Of a stretch of DNA of 44,379 nt, positions 7,738-16,259 are shown one piece after another. The DNA lies in the NCBI RefSeq assembly GCF_024137025.1, contig NZ_JAMYJR010000065.1:1-44379 (forward strand), given 5' to 3'. Made by a program: the position numbers and the translations under genes. Origin of the DNA: Paractinoplanes aksuensis (lineage in GTDB: Bacteria; Actinomycetota; Actinomycetes; Mycobacteriales; Micromonosporaceae). The notes under the pieces were generated by a model. It did no database searches. It saw nothing but the letters and a program-made list of their open reading frames with translations, and was not told the DNA's origin. How positions within the stretch are numbered: the stretch's first letter is position 1; each line of letters opens with the position of its first letter.

Positions 7738-8201
7738 TCAGATTGCGGTCAGGGTGAGTGTGCCGGTGTACGTGCCGGCCGCTGTCTCGGTCGGCACGCT
7801 CAACTTCAGTTCGGCGTCGAGCTGCGCGGTGCCGCGCCCGGCTCCGCCCGGGGCGGTCGCCAGCACAGCACTGCTCCCGAGTCCGGATCCGGACGGGGCG
7901 CTGACCCGCCCGGCGACGACGCCCTGCCGCTCACCCTGCCGGACCACGGTGGGTGTCCCTCCACGACATCGGCCTTCGAGGCCAGGGTCAGCCGGCCGTC
8001 GTCGAGGAAGGTCGACACGGCGTCGGTGTGCACACCGGCAACGATGCGGAGCTCTTTCGGCTGCGGCGCCGGACCGTCAGCCGCTGCCGCGGGCGCGGTG
8101 GGTGTCAGCACGGCGCCGATGCCCACAGCGATCAACGCCAGCGCTACCGCTTTCCGGCGTGGTCGTGGCGTCGTTCGACGCCGCGGAGAAATGACGGTCA
8201 C
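7738..8201 (-). pseudogene. Choice-of-anchor M / WxL-like surface protein, internally deleted and frameshifted
   Basis: The N-terminus has a twin-Arg-rich start and signal peptide (KAVALALIAVGIGAVLTPT, cleavage near AAAADG) and the beginning of a choice-of-anchor M domain (LRIVAGVHTDAVSTFLDDGR). After ADVVEG the sequence jumps, one frame over, to TPTVVRQGERQGVVAG and then to a C-terminus almost identical to that of the 16260-17729 protein (LKLSVPTETAAGTYTGTLTL). About 350 residues found between these points in the paralog are missing, and the join at about 7952 shifts the frame. It is the decayed last gene of the cluster. Confidence 0.75.
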
Positions 8202-8211
8202 AGAAGGCCTT

Positions 8212-9057
8212 TCAGGCGAGCCGGGCGATGAGGCCGTGGCGGGGGGCGAAAAGGTGAGCCAGCAGGAACGCGGCAGTCAGCGTGAGCACGATGGTGCCGC
8301 CGACGGGGAAGTCCCAGGACCAGGAGACGTAGAGGCCGATCAGGGCGCCGCCGGCCCCGACGGCCGGGGCGAGCAGCATCATGACCGCGAGCCGGTCGGT
8401 GAGCAGGCGGGCAGTGGCCGCGGGCGTCACCAGCAGGGCCAGCACCAGGATGTTGCCGATCGTCTGCACGGCCATCACGACGGCCAGAGTGACCAGCACG
8501 TAGAGGATCAGATCGAGCCAGAACGCGCGCAGGCCCAGGGCCCGGGCCATCTCGCGGTCCAGAGTGACAGCGACGAACTCCTTGTGCAGCAGGTACACCG
8601 CCAGCAGGACGACGATGGTGGTGCCCCCGACGATGTAGAGGTCACGGTCGGGGATGCCGGTGATGGAGCCGAAGAGGAACTGCTGCAGTGAGCCGGCGTA
8701 GCCGGGGGCGCGGGAGATGACGACGATGCCGAGGGCGAACGCGGCGACGAAGAAGATCCCGATGACCGAGTCCTCCTTGAGCCGCCGGTTCTGCGCGAAC
8801 ACCGAGACCAGCAGGGCGGTCACGATCCCGGCGATCGTGCCGCCGAGGACGAGGCTGCCGGAGAACAGGAACGCGATGGCCAGTCCTGGGAAAACGGCGT
8901 GGGCGACGGCGTCGCCGATGAAGGCCATGCCGCGCAGGACGACGTAGCAGCCGACGACGCCGCACATGACCGCCGACAGCACGGCGATGGTCAGGGCCTT
9001 GGGCAGGAACGCCAGATCGGGGTTGGCGAGGTCGGCCACGAACTGCCAGGGGGACAC
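8212..9057 (-). CDS. Metal-type ABC transporter permease (ZnuB/anchored-repeat type)
   Basis: 281 residues from a GTG at 9057, one base after the stop of the ATPase gene; longer upstream readings overlap the ATPase and are not credible. Eight or so membrane segments are seen, with the ABC-3 family signature MAFIGDAVAHAVFPGLAIAF and TIGNILVLALLVTPAATARL, typical of manganese/zinc permeases. Together with its neighbours it matches the TIGR03770-TIGR03773 anchored-repeat-type transporter set. Role: translocation of a divalent metal, most likely Zn2+, delivered by the lipoprotein encoded at 10673-12217. Confidence 0.92.
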   Translation of the reverse strand: MSPWQFVADLANPDLAFLPKALTIAVLSAVMCGVVGCYVVLRGMAFIGDAVAHAVFPGLAIAFLFSGSLVLGGTIAGIVTALLVSVFAQNRRLKEDSVIGIFFVAAFALGIVVISRAPGYAGSLQQFLFGSITGIPDRDLYIVGGTTIVVLLAVYLLHKEFVAVTLDREMARALGLRAFWLDLILYVLVTLAVVMAVQTIGNILVLALLVTPAATARLLTDRLAVMMLLAPAVGAGGALIGLYVSWSWDFPVGGTIVLTLTAAFLLAHLFAPRHGLIARLA

Positions 9058-9058
9058 G

Positions 9059-9795
<737 letters not shown>

Positions 9796-9799
<4 letters not shown>

Positions 9800-10659
9800 C
9801 GGGCCGCCTCACGTTCGGCGCGGCGGCGCACTCCGGCCTGGCGCAGTACCAGGATCACGACGACGAGGACGGCCAGGAGGCCCGCCCCGGCCAGCACGAC
9901 CACACCGTTCCGGGTCGGTGCGGCCGGCTCGGCCACGGCAGCGATAGAAGCGGACGGCAGGGGAGCGGTGAACGCGGCATCGAAGTCGGGCTCGGCCGAG
10001 TCGCCGACCGCGAGTCGCAGCACGGTGCTCGCGGTAGCGGTGGAGCCGTCGGCGAGGTCGGCGGATATGTCGACGGCGACCTGGTAGTTGCCCGGCCGGC
10101 CGAAGACCCAGTTCGCATGAGTGTGCGTGTTGGTCTCGACCCACATCGGCTGCGGGTACGGCTTGGCCGAGCTCCACAGCACCTGCGGGGCGCCCAGGTT
10201 GCCGGACTGCAGGAAGACGGTGACACGGCCTGGACCCTGCACGCCACGCAGGCTCATCGTGACGCCCCGGACGATCGCCTTCAGCACGCCCGGGTCCTGG
10301 GTGTTCCAGCCGATCCAGACCACCCCCGGCTTCTCGGTCTGGGGAACCACGTGCACCTCGGTTCCCGGCTTCTCGCCGAGGAAGGCATAGGCCTCGTCAT
10401 CCGGGACCGGTTGACGGGCGGTGTCGCGGATGCGCAGCACTGTGTCGTCCGGCTCGCGCCAGACCGAGGGCACGGCATGGTCGTCGTGGATCTGGATCGT
10501 CCACTTGCCGTCGCGCAGCCGCGGCCCGATGTCGACATGGCCGGTCTCCAGCACGGCCCGGCCGGTCGCCTGGGACTGGCCGGCGTCCAGGGTCTGGTCG
10601 AGGCCGCCGGAGGGGGTGGGCGCCACCGCGAGGGTGAGGGCCAGAAGTGCGTTGATCAC
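9796..10659 (-). CDS. Transporter-associated surface protein (TIGR03773-like) with one choice-of-anchor M domain
   Basis: 287 residues: a short hydrophobic start (MINALLALTLAVAP), one choice-of-anchor M domain (GHVDIGPRL at 41-49, FLGEKPG, VVWIGWNTQDP, GPGRVTVFL, NTHTHANWVFGRPGNY), then an Ala/Pro linker and a single C-terminal membrane helix (VVVLAGAGLLAVLVVVILVL) with a basic tail. It is anchored in the cell membrane rather than by sortase. Placed between the solute-binding gene (14 bases upstream) and the ATPase (4-base overlap), it is probably a dedicated part of the importer, perhaps linking wall proteins to the permease. Confidence 0.88.
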
Positions 10660-10672
10660 AGGTGAGTCCTCG

Positions 10673-12217
10673 TCAGGTCAGGCAGTCGTGCAGGGAGTCG
10701 GCGTTGAACCGCATCAGGGCGACGTAGCTGGTGACCCGGTCGTCGAAGGCGTCGCCGTAGATGTCACAGACCCGCACCCGCTCCTGCTTGGCCACCTCGA
10801 CCAGAGTCGAGGAGCGGGCCCGCAGGTTGGGCTCCAGGAACACCGCTTTGATGTGCAGGTTGCGCAGGGTCTCGGTGAGGCGGCGGCGGTCGGTCAGGCT
10901 CGGCTCGACCGCCGGGTTGGGGGTGACGAAGCCGGCCACCGGAATTGCGTACGCCCGGGCCAGGTAGGCGAAGGCGTCGTGGGTGCTCACCAGGTGCCGG
11001 GCGGCGGCCGGGATGGCGTCGATGCGGTTCCTGACGTACGCGTCCAAGGTGCTGAGCTCGGTCAGGTAGCGCTCGGTGTTGGTGCGGTAAGTGGTGGTGC
11101 CGACCGGGTCGGTGGCGATCAGGCTGTCGCGGATCAGTTCGACGTACGCCTGGGCGTTGCCCACGTCCTGCCACAGGTGCGGGTCGATCTCGCCGTGCAC
11201 GTGCCGGCCGAGCACCGCCTGCGGCAGCTGGTAGATCCGGGTGCCGGGCCGGCCGAGAAACCGCAGTCCGGGTCCGGCGGGAACGTCGCGCAAGGCCTTG
11301 GCGGGGACTTCGATCACCGTACGGGCGGGGTCGTGCCGTTTCTGCTCGGCCCCGCCCTCGCCGTCGGTGTAGAGGTAGAGCCGGCCGGTGTCGATGTCGG
11401 CCGTGACATCGGTGTGGCCGTCGCGCAGCACCAGGGCGCCGGCCATCCCGCGTACGGAATGCGGGTCGACACCCACCGCGAAGGTGAACGTCTGCTCGCC
11501 CAGCGGCACGGGCTTGGTGTCGGCGGCGACGGCCAGTTCGGCCCGCAGGGTGAGCCGGTAGACCCCGGGCTCGGTGAAGGCCCAGCTCATGTGGGTGTGC
11601 GCATCCGGCGGCAGCGTCACGGTGTCGTCCCGGTAGCCGTTGGCCGGGTTCAGACCGTCACCGGAGTCGAAGGCGATGTCGGGCCGGCCGAACGATTCGG
11701 TCAGATAGGCGGCCAGCCGACCAGGACCCTCTACTGTGGTCGCTGAGAGCCGGACGTCCGACGAGCGATCGACCCCGTGCTCGGCGCCCTCGCCGCGGGC
11801 GCGCAGGCCGAGCCAGACGGTGTCGAGGGAGACGTCCTCGACCAGGGGGATGATCTCGGCCGCGTACTTGGTGGCGCCTTCGGCCAGGGAGATCTGCCGC
11901 ACTCCGTCGGGCAGGTTCGCGTCGAGAGTCTTGATGACGCTTTGCGCCTCGAGGAGTAGGTAGTTGCTGAAGGCGAGGTCGGCGTAGACGACGTTGCGCA
12001 CGTCGCGCAGGGTGGGTTCGTAGGCATGCGCGTCGGCGTTGTCAGGCACGATCGAGTCGACCAGCACCCGGTCGCCGCCGACGTTGCGGACCAGGTCGGC
12101 CAGGATGCCGGTGGTGGTGACGACCTGGACGCGGCTGTCGTCGTCGCTGAGGGCGGGCGGCGGTGTGCAGCCGGCCACCGCGGCCAGCAGGATCGTGGCG
12201 GCGAGCAGGCGTTTCAT
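10673..12217 (-). CDS. ZnuA-like substrate-binding lipoprotein with inserted choice-of-anchor M segments
   Basis: 514 residues. ATG 12217 follows CGGAG; the signal peptide ends in lipobox VAGC (C17). The N-lobe (24-135) and C-lobe (344-514) are those of cluster A-I metal-binding proteins, with the three expected His ligands: H64 in DAHAYEPT, H347 in DPHLW and H413 in THDAFAYLAR. About 200 residues (138-342) are inserted before DPHLW: first the second half of a choice-of-anchor M unit (GPGRLAAYL, HTHMSWAFTEPGVY), then a first half (GHTDVTADI, RFLGRPGTRIYQLPQ). It should bind Zn2+ outside the membrane and deliver it to the permease. This is the TIGR03772 architecture. Confidence 0.93.
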   Translation of the reverse strand: MKRLLAATILLAAVAGCTPPPALSDDDSRVQVVTTTGILADLVRNVGGDRVLVDSIVPDNADAHAYEPTLRDVRNVVYADLAFSNYLLLEAQSVIKTLDANLPDGVRQISLAEGATKYAAEIIPLVEDVSLDTVWLGLRARGEGAEHGVDRSSDVRLSATTVEGPGRLAAYLTESFGRPDIAFDSGDGLNPANGYRDDTVTLPPDAHTHMSWAFTEPGVYRLTLRAELAVAADTKPVPLGEQTFTFAVGVDPHSVRGMAGALVLRDGHTDVTADIDTGRLYLYTDGEGGAEQKRHDPARTVIEVPAKALRDVPAGPGLRFLGRPGTRIYQLPQAVLGRHVHGEIDPHLWQDVGNAQAYVELIRDSLIATDPVGTTTYRTNTERYLTELSTLDAYVRNRIDAIPAAARHLVSTHDAFAYLARAYAIPVAGFVTPNPAVEPSLTDRRRLTETLRNLHIKAVFLEPNLRARSSTLVEVAKQERVRVCDIYGDAFDDRVTSYVALMRFNADSLHDCLT

Positions 12218-12239
12218 GGGTCTCCGGGTACGGTGGGGC

Positions 12240-12274
12240 GTGGGTCCGCTCCAATTCCGGTGGAGCGGACCCAC
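12240..12274 (-). terminator. Strong intra-operon hairpin before the binding-protein gene
   Basis: GTGGGTCCGCTCCA (12240-12253) pairs perfectly with TGGAGCGGACCCAC (12261-12274) over a 7-base loop. It lies in the short gap between the stop at 12285 and the start at 12217. No U tract follows, so it may attenuate rather than end transcription, or stabilise the upstream surface-protein mRNA. Confidence 0.55.
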
Positions 12275-12284
12275 TCGTCGGTGA

Positions 12285-12923
12285 CTACGGCAGAACGGTG
12301 AAGGTGAACGCCTTGGCGCCGGTGCTGACGGTGGCGCCGGTGCTCGCGAGGCGGGCCGTCACCTCGAAGGTGACGGTGTAGGTGCCGGACTGGGTGAAGC
12401 CCCAGTTGGCGTGGGTGTGGGCGTTACGGGCGACGGTGCGGGTGTCGGGCAGCCCGTCACTGGAGTCGAACAGCTTGGCCGGGGTGCCGGCCGAGACGGT
12501 GTAGACGCTGACCCGGCCCGGACCGCTGACGCTGCTGAGCTTGAACGTGAGCGAGTTGTTCTGCAGGACGTTGGCCGGGATCTCCTCGGTGTTCCAGCCG
12601 GCCCACAGCAGTCCGCTGACGTTCGTCTGCGGCAGCACCCATGCCGTGCTGCCCGCGGTGCCGAGGAATGACCATGCGCTTCCGCTGGGCACCGTGACTT
12701 TTGCTGCGGCCGGCACCTGGAAGATGACGTCGGCCGGGTTGCGCTCGACCGGGGTGGTTCCGGTGCCGTCGTTGACGTTCAGCGTGAGCGTGCCCGGCGC
12801 GGCGTAGTCGACGTCGAGGACGTCGACGTGGCCGCTGGTGAGCGTGACCGGTGCGGCCAGCGCCGGCGTGCCGGTGATCAGCGTGACGGCGACGGCAGTC
12901 ACGACCGCCAGGGCGGCCCTCAC
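12285..12923 (-). CDS. Secreted choice-of-anchor M domain protein
   Basis: 212 residues: signal peptide (ALAVVTAVAVTLITGTPALAA) and a single choice-of-anchor M domain with the full motif set: GHVDVLDVDY, FLGTAGSTAWVLPQ, LLWAGWNTEEI, GPGRVSVYT, HTHANWGFTQSGTY. There is no sortase signal or membrane anchor, so it should be released or held non-covalently. The GTG start overlaps the stop of the previous gene (GTGA). It is a close relative of the 12920-13585 protein, probably a tandem duplicate. The conserved His motifs could bind metal, which is inference. Confidence 0.9.
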   Translation of the reverse strand: MRAALAVVTAVAVTLITGTPALAAPVTLTSGHVDVLDVDYAAPGTLTLNVNDGTGTTPVERNPADVIFQVPAAAKVTVPSGSAWSFLGTAGSTAWVLPQTNVSGLLWAGWNTEEIPANVLQNNSLTFKLSSVSGPGRVSVYTVSAGTPAKLFDSSDGLPDTRTVARNAHTHANWGFTQSGTYTVTFEVTARLASTGATVSTGAKAFTFTVLP

Positions 12924-13585
12924 GGCTGGACCACGAACTTGTAGACGACCGGCTCGGAGGTGACGGTCGTGCCCGTGCCGGCGAGCTTGGCCGTGGCCCG
13001 GACCTTGATGAGGTAGACGCCGGCCTTCTGGAAGGCCCAGCTGGCGTGCTGGTGGGTGCCGGCGGCCAGGGTGAGGGCGTCGGGCAGGCCGTCGCCGCTG
13101 TTGACCAGGATCTGGGGCGTGCCCACGGCGTCCTCGGTGAACACGGCGAACCGGCCGGGGCCGATCACCTTCTCGACCTTGACGGTGACCGTGTCACCGG
13201 CGAAGACGCCGGCCTCGATCTCCTCGGCGGCCAGGCCGGGCCAGAGCAGGTTCTCGTTCTGGATCTCGGGCAGGATCCAGACCGGCGCGCCGGGAGAGCC
13301 GAGGAAGCCGAACGCCGGGGCGGCCGGGACGATGGTCTTGGCCGCCCGCTTGACCAGCAGGACGACGTCGTCGACCGCGCGTTCGACATCGGGCTCGACG
13401 GTCTCGTCGTGGACGCCGATCCCGAGTTCGCCGTCCTCGTACGCGACGTCGACCACGTCCACGTGGCCGGCGCTGAGCACGACCGGGGCGGCTGGAACGG
13501 TGTGGGCCTGAGCGGGAACGGTTGTTCCCACCAGGGCAGCGGCCAGGATGCCGCTGCCGAGCAGCAGGCGGAGCGGTTTACGCAA
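12920..13585 (-). CDS. Secreted choice-of-anchor M domain protein
   Basis: 221 residues from a TTG at 13585, chosen because AAGGAG lies six bases upstream and a signal peptide (LRLLLGSGILAAALVGTTVP, cleavage near AQAH) follows directly. Far longer upstream reading in this frame is a shadow of the next gene. Motifs: GHVDVVDVAY, FLGSPGAPVWILPE, LLWPGLAAEEI (the usual GWNT is GLAA here), GPGRFAVF, THQHASWAFQKAGVY. A Fur/Zur-type box at 13642-13656 stands just upstream, so this gene probably heads an internal transcription unit running to the permease. Confidence 0.9.
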   Translation of the reverse strand: MRKPLRLLLGSGILAAALVGTTVPAQAHTVPAAPVVLSAGHVDVVDVAYEDGELGIGVHDETVEPDVERAVDDVVLLVKRAAKTIVPAAPAFGFLGSPGAPVWILPEIQNENLLWPGLAAEEIEAGVFAGDTVTVKVEKVIGPGRFAVFTEDAVGTPQILVNSGDGLPDALTLAAGTHQHASWAFQKAGVYLIKVRATAKLAGTGTTVTSEPVVYKFVVQP

Positions 13586-13641
13586 CGAATTCTCCTTGTG
13601 ATCGGTTCGGCCGTGCTCGGCCGGATCGATCATCATGGTAA

Positions 13642-13656
13642 TGAAACTCATTGTCA
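13642..13656. promoter_or_regulatory. Zur-type box, internal promoter of the cluster
   Basis: TGAAACTCATTGTCA is an imperfect palindrome of the Fur/Zur family, extended by AAT and TTA to an AATGA...TCATT pattern. On the minus strand it is followed by TACCAT, a possible -10. It begins 57 bases upstream of the TTG at 13585 and lies against the stop codon of the preceding gene (13657-13659). Confidence 0.6.
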
Positions 13657-15195
13657 TTAGGAAGGGTCCGTTGTGGAGCGATTCCGCCGGCGCGTCAGAA
13701 CCAGGGTGAGCGCGCCGACCGTGAGCAGCAGTCCTCCGCCGGCGGCGATCGACATGATGTCGGTGCCGGTCTTCGCGAGGTTGCCGCCGCCTTTCGCGTT
13801 TCCGGAGCCTGCACCGGGACCGGAGCTGGAGCCGCTTCCGTCGCTCGCCGTACCACCGCTGGTGTCTGTCGAGTTGCCCACCGCGAGCGTCAACGTCCTG
13901 GTGTCCGACACCCGGGTGCCCCCGGTGGTGGTGGCGGCCATGTCGACGGTCAGCCGGTAGGTGCCGGCCTTGGTGAAGGCCCAGTTGCCGTGCGCATGAG
14001 TGTTCGGCGCGATGGCGAGCTGCTGGGGCAGCGACTTGTCCGAATCGAAGACGACCTCGGGTGTTCCGAAGGAACCGGTGAGGAAGAGCTTGAACTCGCC
14101 CGGGCCGCTGACCTTTGTGAGCCGCCAGGTGACGTTGCCCCGCGTGCCCTTGACCACCGACTCGTGCTGGGTGTTCCAGCCCGGCCACACGATGCCGGCC
14201 TGCTGGGACTGCGGCAGGAGGTAGGCCTTCTCGCCGGCTTGGCCGAGGAACGCGTATCCGGGGCCGGACGGCACGTCGATGCGGGCCTTGTCGGTGACCC
14301 GCAGAGTGACGTCGGACAGCTCTCGCCAGGTCGGAGGAGTCGTCGAGTCGTCCTTGAGGCGGATCCTGAGCTTCCCTCCGGCGAGCTGCGGACCCATGTC
14401 GACGTGTCCGTCGGAGATCACTTTTCGGCCGGCTGCGGCTGCGGGCGCCGCGTTGGCTGTCACGGCCGCGGACGGTGCTTCGTTCGCCGCGGCGCGAGGA
14501 GCGGCCGGTGCTGCGGCATCGGGTGCGGCCGCCGGTGGGGTCGACGTTGCGGCCGGGGCGCGGCCCGGGACTCGTACCCGATAGGTCGTCTCGTCGCTGA
14601 CCGGCCCGGTCCCGGTGCGGGCGGAAGCGCGCAGGGTCAGCCGGTAGTCGCCGGCCGCGCCGAACAGCCAGGCGAGGCCGCCGATGCGCCGACCGGCGGG
14701 CAGCCGAGCGCTTCTCGGGCCGTCGCTGTCGAGCAGCAGGGAAGGGCGGCCCCACGACGACAGGGAGTAGGCCGCGAAGGTGCCGGGTCCGTCGACCGAG
14801 ACCAGCTCGAGCGTGACCGAGCCGTCGGCGACCTGACCGCGATCCACGCCGGTGGTGTCCAGGGCGGGCAGGCGTGAGCCGTCGTCCATCAGCGACCACA
14901 CGGGGGCGCCCGGCTTGCCGAGGAAGGCGAAGGCAGCATCGTCGGGCACGGCTCCGACCGGACCGTCCTGGGCGGTGAACCGCAATGTCTCCGGATCCAC
15001 AGCGCCGGAGCCGCCCCGGAAGGCAAGTCGCAGCGCCCCGGATTCCAGCGACAGCGAGACCAGGTCCGCGCCGTCGACGTGGGGATCGGCCGGGTTGGCT
15101 GTGGCGGGGGCCGTCGCGGGCAGAAGCGCGGTGAACGACGCGGTGGCGGCGACCATGGTGAGGCGAACGGTCTTTAGCAGGGTCCGGCGCGTCAT
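13657..15195 (-). CDS. Sortase-anchored surface protein with two choice-of-anchor M domains
   Basis: 512 residues: signal peptide (TMVAATASFTALLPATAPATA), domain 1 (about 38-215), an Ala/Pro linker, domain 2 (about 265-435), a Gly/Ser spacer and a C-terminal sorting signal LAKTG followed by a hydrophobic helix (SIAAGGGLLLTVGALTLVL) and RRRNR. LAxTG is the class E sortase type common in high-GC actinomycetes. Domain 2 has all motifs (GHVDMGP, FLGQAGEKAYLLPQ, WPGWNT, NTHAHGNWAF). Domain 1 lacks GWNT and has GGLAWLF instead of HxHxxWxF. The ATG overlaps the DUF916-like gene stop by ATGA. No sortase gene is in the window. Confidence 0.9.
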   Translation of the reverse strand: MTRRTLLKTVRLTMVAATASFTALLPATAPATANPADPHVDGADLVSLSLESGALRLAFRGGSGAVDPETLRFTAQDGPVGAVPDDAAFAFLGKPGAPVWSLMDDGSRLPALDTTGVDRGQVADGSVTLELVSVDGPGTFAAYSLSSWGRPSLLLDSDGPRSARLPAGRRIGGLAWLFGAAGDYRLTLRASARTGTGPVSDETTYRVRVPGRAPAATSTPPAAAPDAAAPAAPRAAANEAPSAAVTANAAPAAAAGRKVISDGHVDMGPQLAGGKLRIRLKDDSTTPPTWRELSDVTLRVTDKARIDVPSGPGYAFLGQAGEKAYLLPQSQQAGIVWPGWNTQHESVVKGTRGNVTWRLTKVSGPGEFKLFLTGSFGTPEVVFDSDKSLPQQLAIAPNTHAHGNWAFTKAGTYRLTVDMAATTTGGTRVSDTRTLTLAVGNSTDTSGGTASDGSGSSSGPGAGSGNAKGGGNLAKTGTDIMSIAAGGGLLLTVGALTLVLTRRRNRSTTDPS

Positions 15196-16211
15196 GAGCT
15201 TCCTTCCTTGACGGGTTCGGTGGCCTGCTCCCGGCCGCGCTGCTCGGCGGCGGCCAGGGCGGCCTGCATCCGTTGTCGGCGGCGGCGCCGGCTCGCGATG
15301 CCGGCGGAGACGAGGACGGCGGCGAGCGCCAGCAGGGCGAGCTGGGGCCAGGGGAGGAGCCAGAGCGAGTGATGCGACTCCGTGCGGCCGTCTGCACCGT
15401 TCGGGTGCACACTCAGGGTCAGTTGCTCGCGGAACAGTGGCGGCACGTCGCTCAGCCGGATCGACGTCCGCACTGATCCGCCGGGAAGAATCTCCGGTGC
15501 GGCCGTGGCGGTTCCGACCTTTCGGCCCCACCCGAAGGGGCCGCTCGCCTCGGCCGACAGGGCTCCGCTGAGCCGTGCGTTCCCGGTGTTGCTGATCGTG
15601 AAGTCGGCGGTGATCTGCGGCAGTCGCAGCGGATTCCACGACGTGTCGGTCCGCAGCCGCACATCGGTGATGCTCAGCGCCGGCCGCAGCGGTCCGGTGA
15701 CCCGCAGATAGACCCGGGTGCCCACCCGGTGGTCCACCGAGACCTGATTACCGTTGCTGTCGTCGGTACCGGCCACCACGGAGGCCACCACTCCGGCCGC
15801 ATGATCGCCCGGCGTGGCGTCGTCCGGCACGGAGAGGGTGAACGGCACGACAACCCGCGACGACTTCGGCAGAGTGAGCCGGGTCCGGGAGAGTGTGATC
15901 CAGCTGCCCGCGTCGGTGGGCTCGGCCCCACCGGCGCGCAGATCGAAACCGCCACCCGGGGTGGTGAACGCGTCGTTCGCGTAGAGGCGCAGGGTCAGCG
16001 GACGCTGCGAGTGGTTGGTGACCGCCACGTGATCGGTGACGGTGGCGCCGGGGTCGAGCTTGTAGTCCAGGGCCGGGCGCCCGTTGGGTCCCTTCGGGCC
16101 CGACGGGGCGACCGACCAGGTCAGCGAGTCGTCCGCGGGGGCTGCCCGCGCGGACGTGGGGGTGGGAAGGACGAGCACGGCGGCGAGGGCCGTGGCGGCG
16201 GCGGTTCGCAT
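15192..16211 (-). CDS. DUF916-like (WxL-associated) surface protein
   Basis: 339 residues: signal peptide ending near SARAAPADD, two beta-sandwich domains (LDYKLDPGATVTDHVAVTN; WITLSRTRLTLPKSSRVVVP, VSVDHRVGTRVYLRV and PQITADFTISNTGNARLSG), a membrane helix (LALLALAAVLVSAGIA) and a basic tail. This is the layout of DUF916 proteins, which in Gram-positives accompany WxL-domain proteins and help hold them at the wall. Here its upstream neighbour ends in a WxL-like domain. The start has GGAG spaced seven bases away. Confidence 0.85.
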   Translation of the reverse strand: MRTAAATALAAVLVLPTPTSARAAPADDSLTWSVAPSGPKGPNGRPALDYKLDPGATVTDHVAVTNHSQRPLTLRLYANDAFTTPGGGFDLRAGGAEPTDAGSWITLSRTRLTLPKSSRVVVPFTLSVPDDATPGDHAAGVVASVVAGTDDSNGNQVSVDHRVGTRVYLRVTGPLRPALSITDVRLRTDTSWNPLRLPQITADFTISNTGNARLSGALSAEASGPFGWGRKVGTATAAPEILPGGSVRTSIRLSDVPPLFREQLTLSVHPNGADGRTESHHSLWLLPWPQLALLALAAVLVSAGIASRRRRRQRMQAALAAAEQRGREQATEPVKEGSS

Positions 16212-16224
16212 GAGGGTTCTCCGG

Positions 16225-16254
16225 GACGTGGGGCAGCCGGGGCTGCCCCACGTC
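16225..16254 (-). terminator. Hairpin between the first and second gene of the cluster
   Basis: GACGTGGGGCAGCC (16225-16238) pairs with GGCTGCCCCACGTC (16241-16254), leaving almost no loop (probably 12-13 pairs with GCCGGGGC opened). It fills the 48-base gap between the stop at 16260 and the start at 16211, so it could cause partial termination or protect the first transcript. Confidence 0.5.
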
Positions 16255-16259
16255 CTTCA

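Noticed and set aside
12261..12274. rRNA, tRNA or other RNA genes in the intergenic hairpins
   Set aside because: Simple stems only; no cloverleaf or other RNA family pattern was recognised anywhere in the window.
13586..15412. The long N-terminal extension of the 12920-13585 frame
   Set aside because: It runs antiphase through the LAKTG protein gene and has low-complexity Arg-rich sequence. The real start is TTG 13585, with AAGGAG and a signal peptide.
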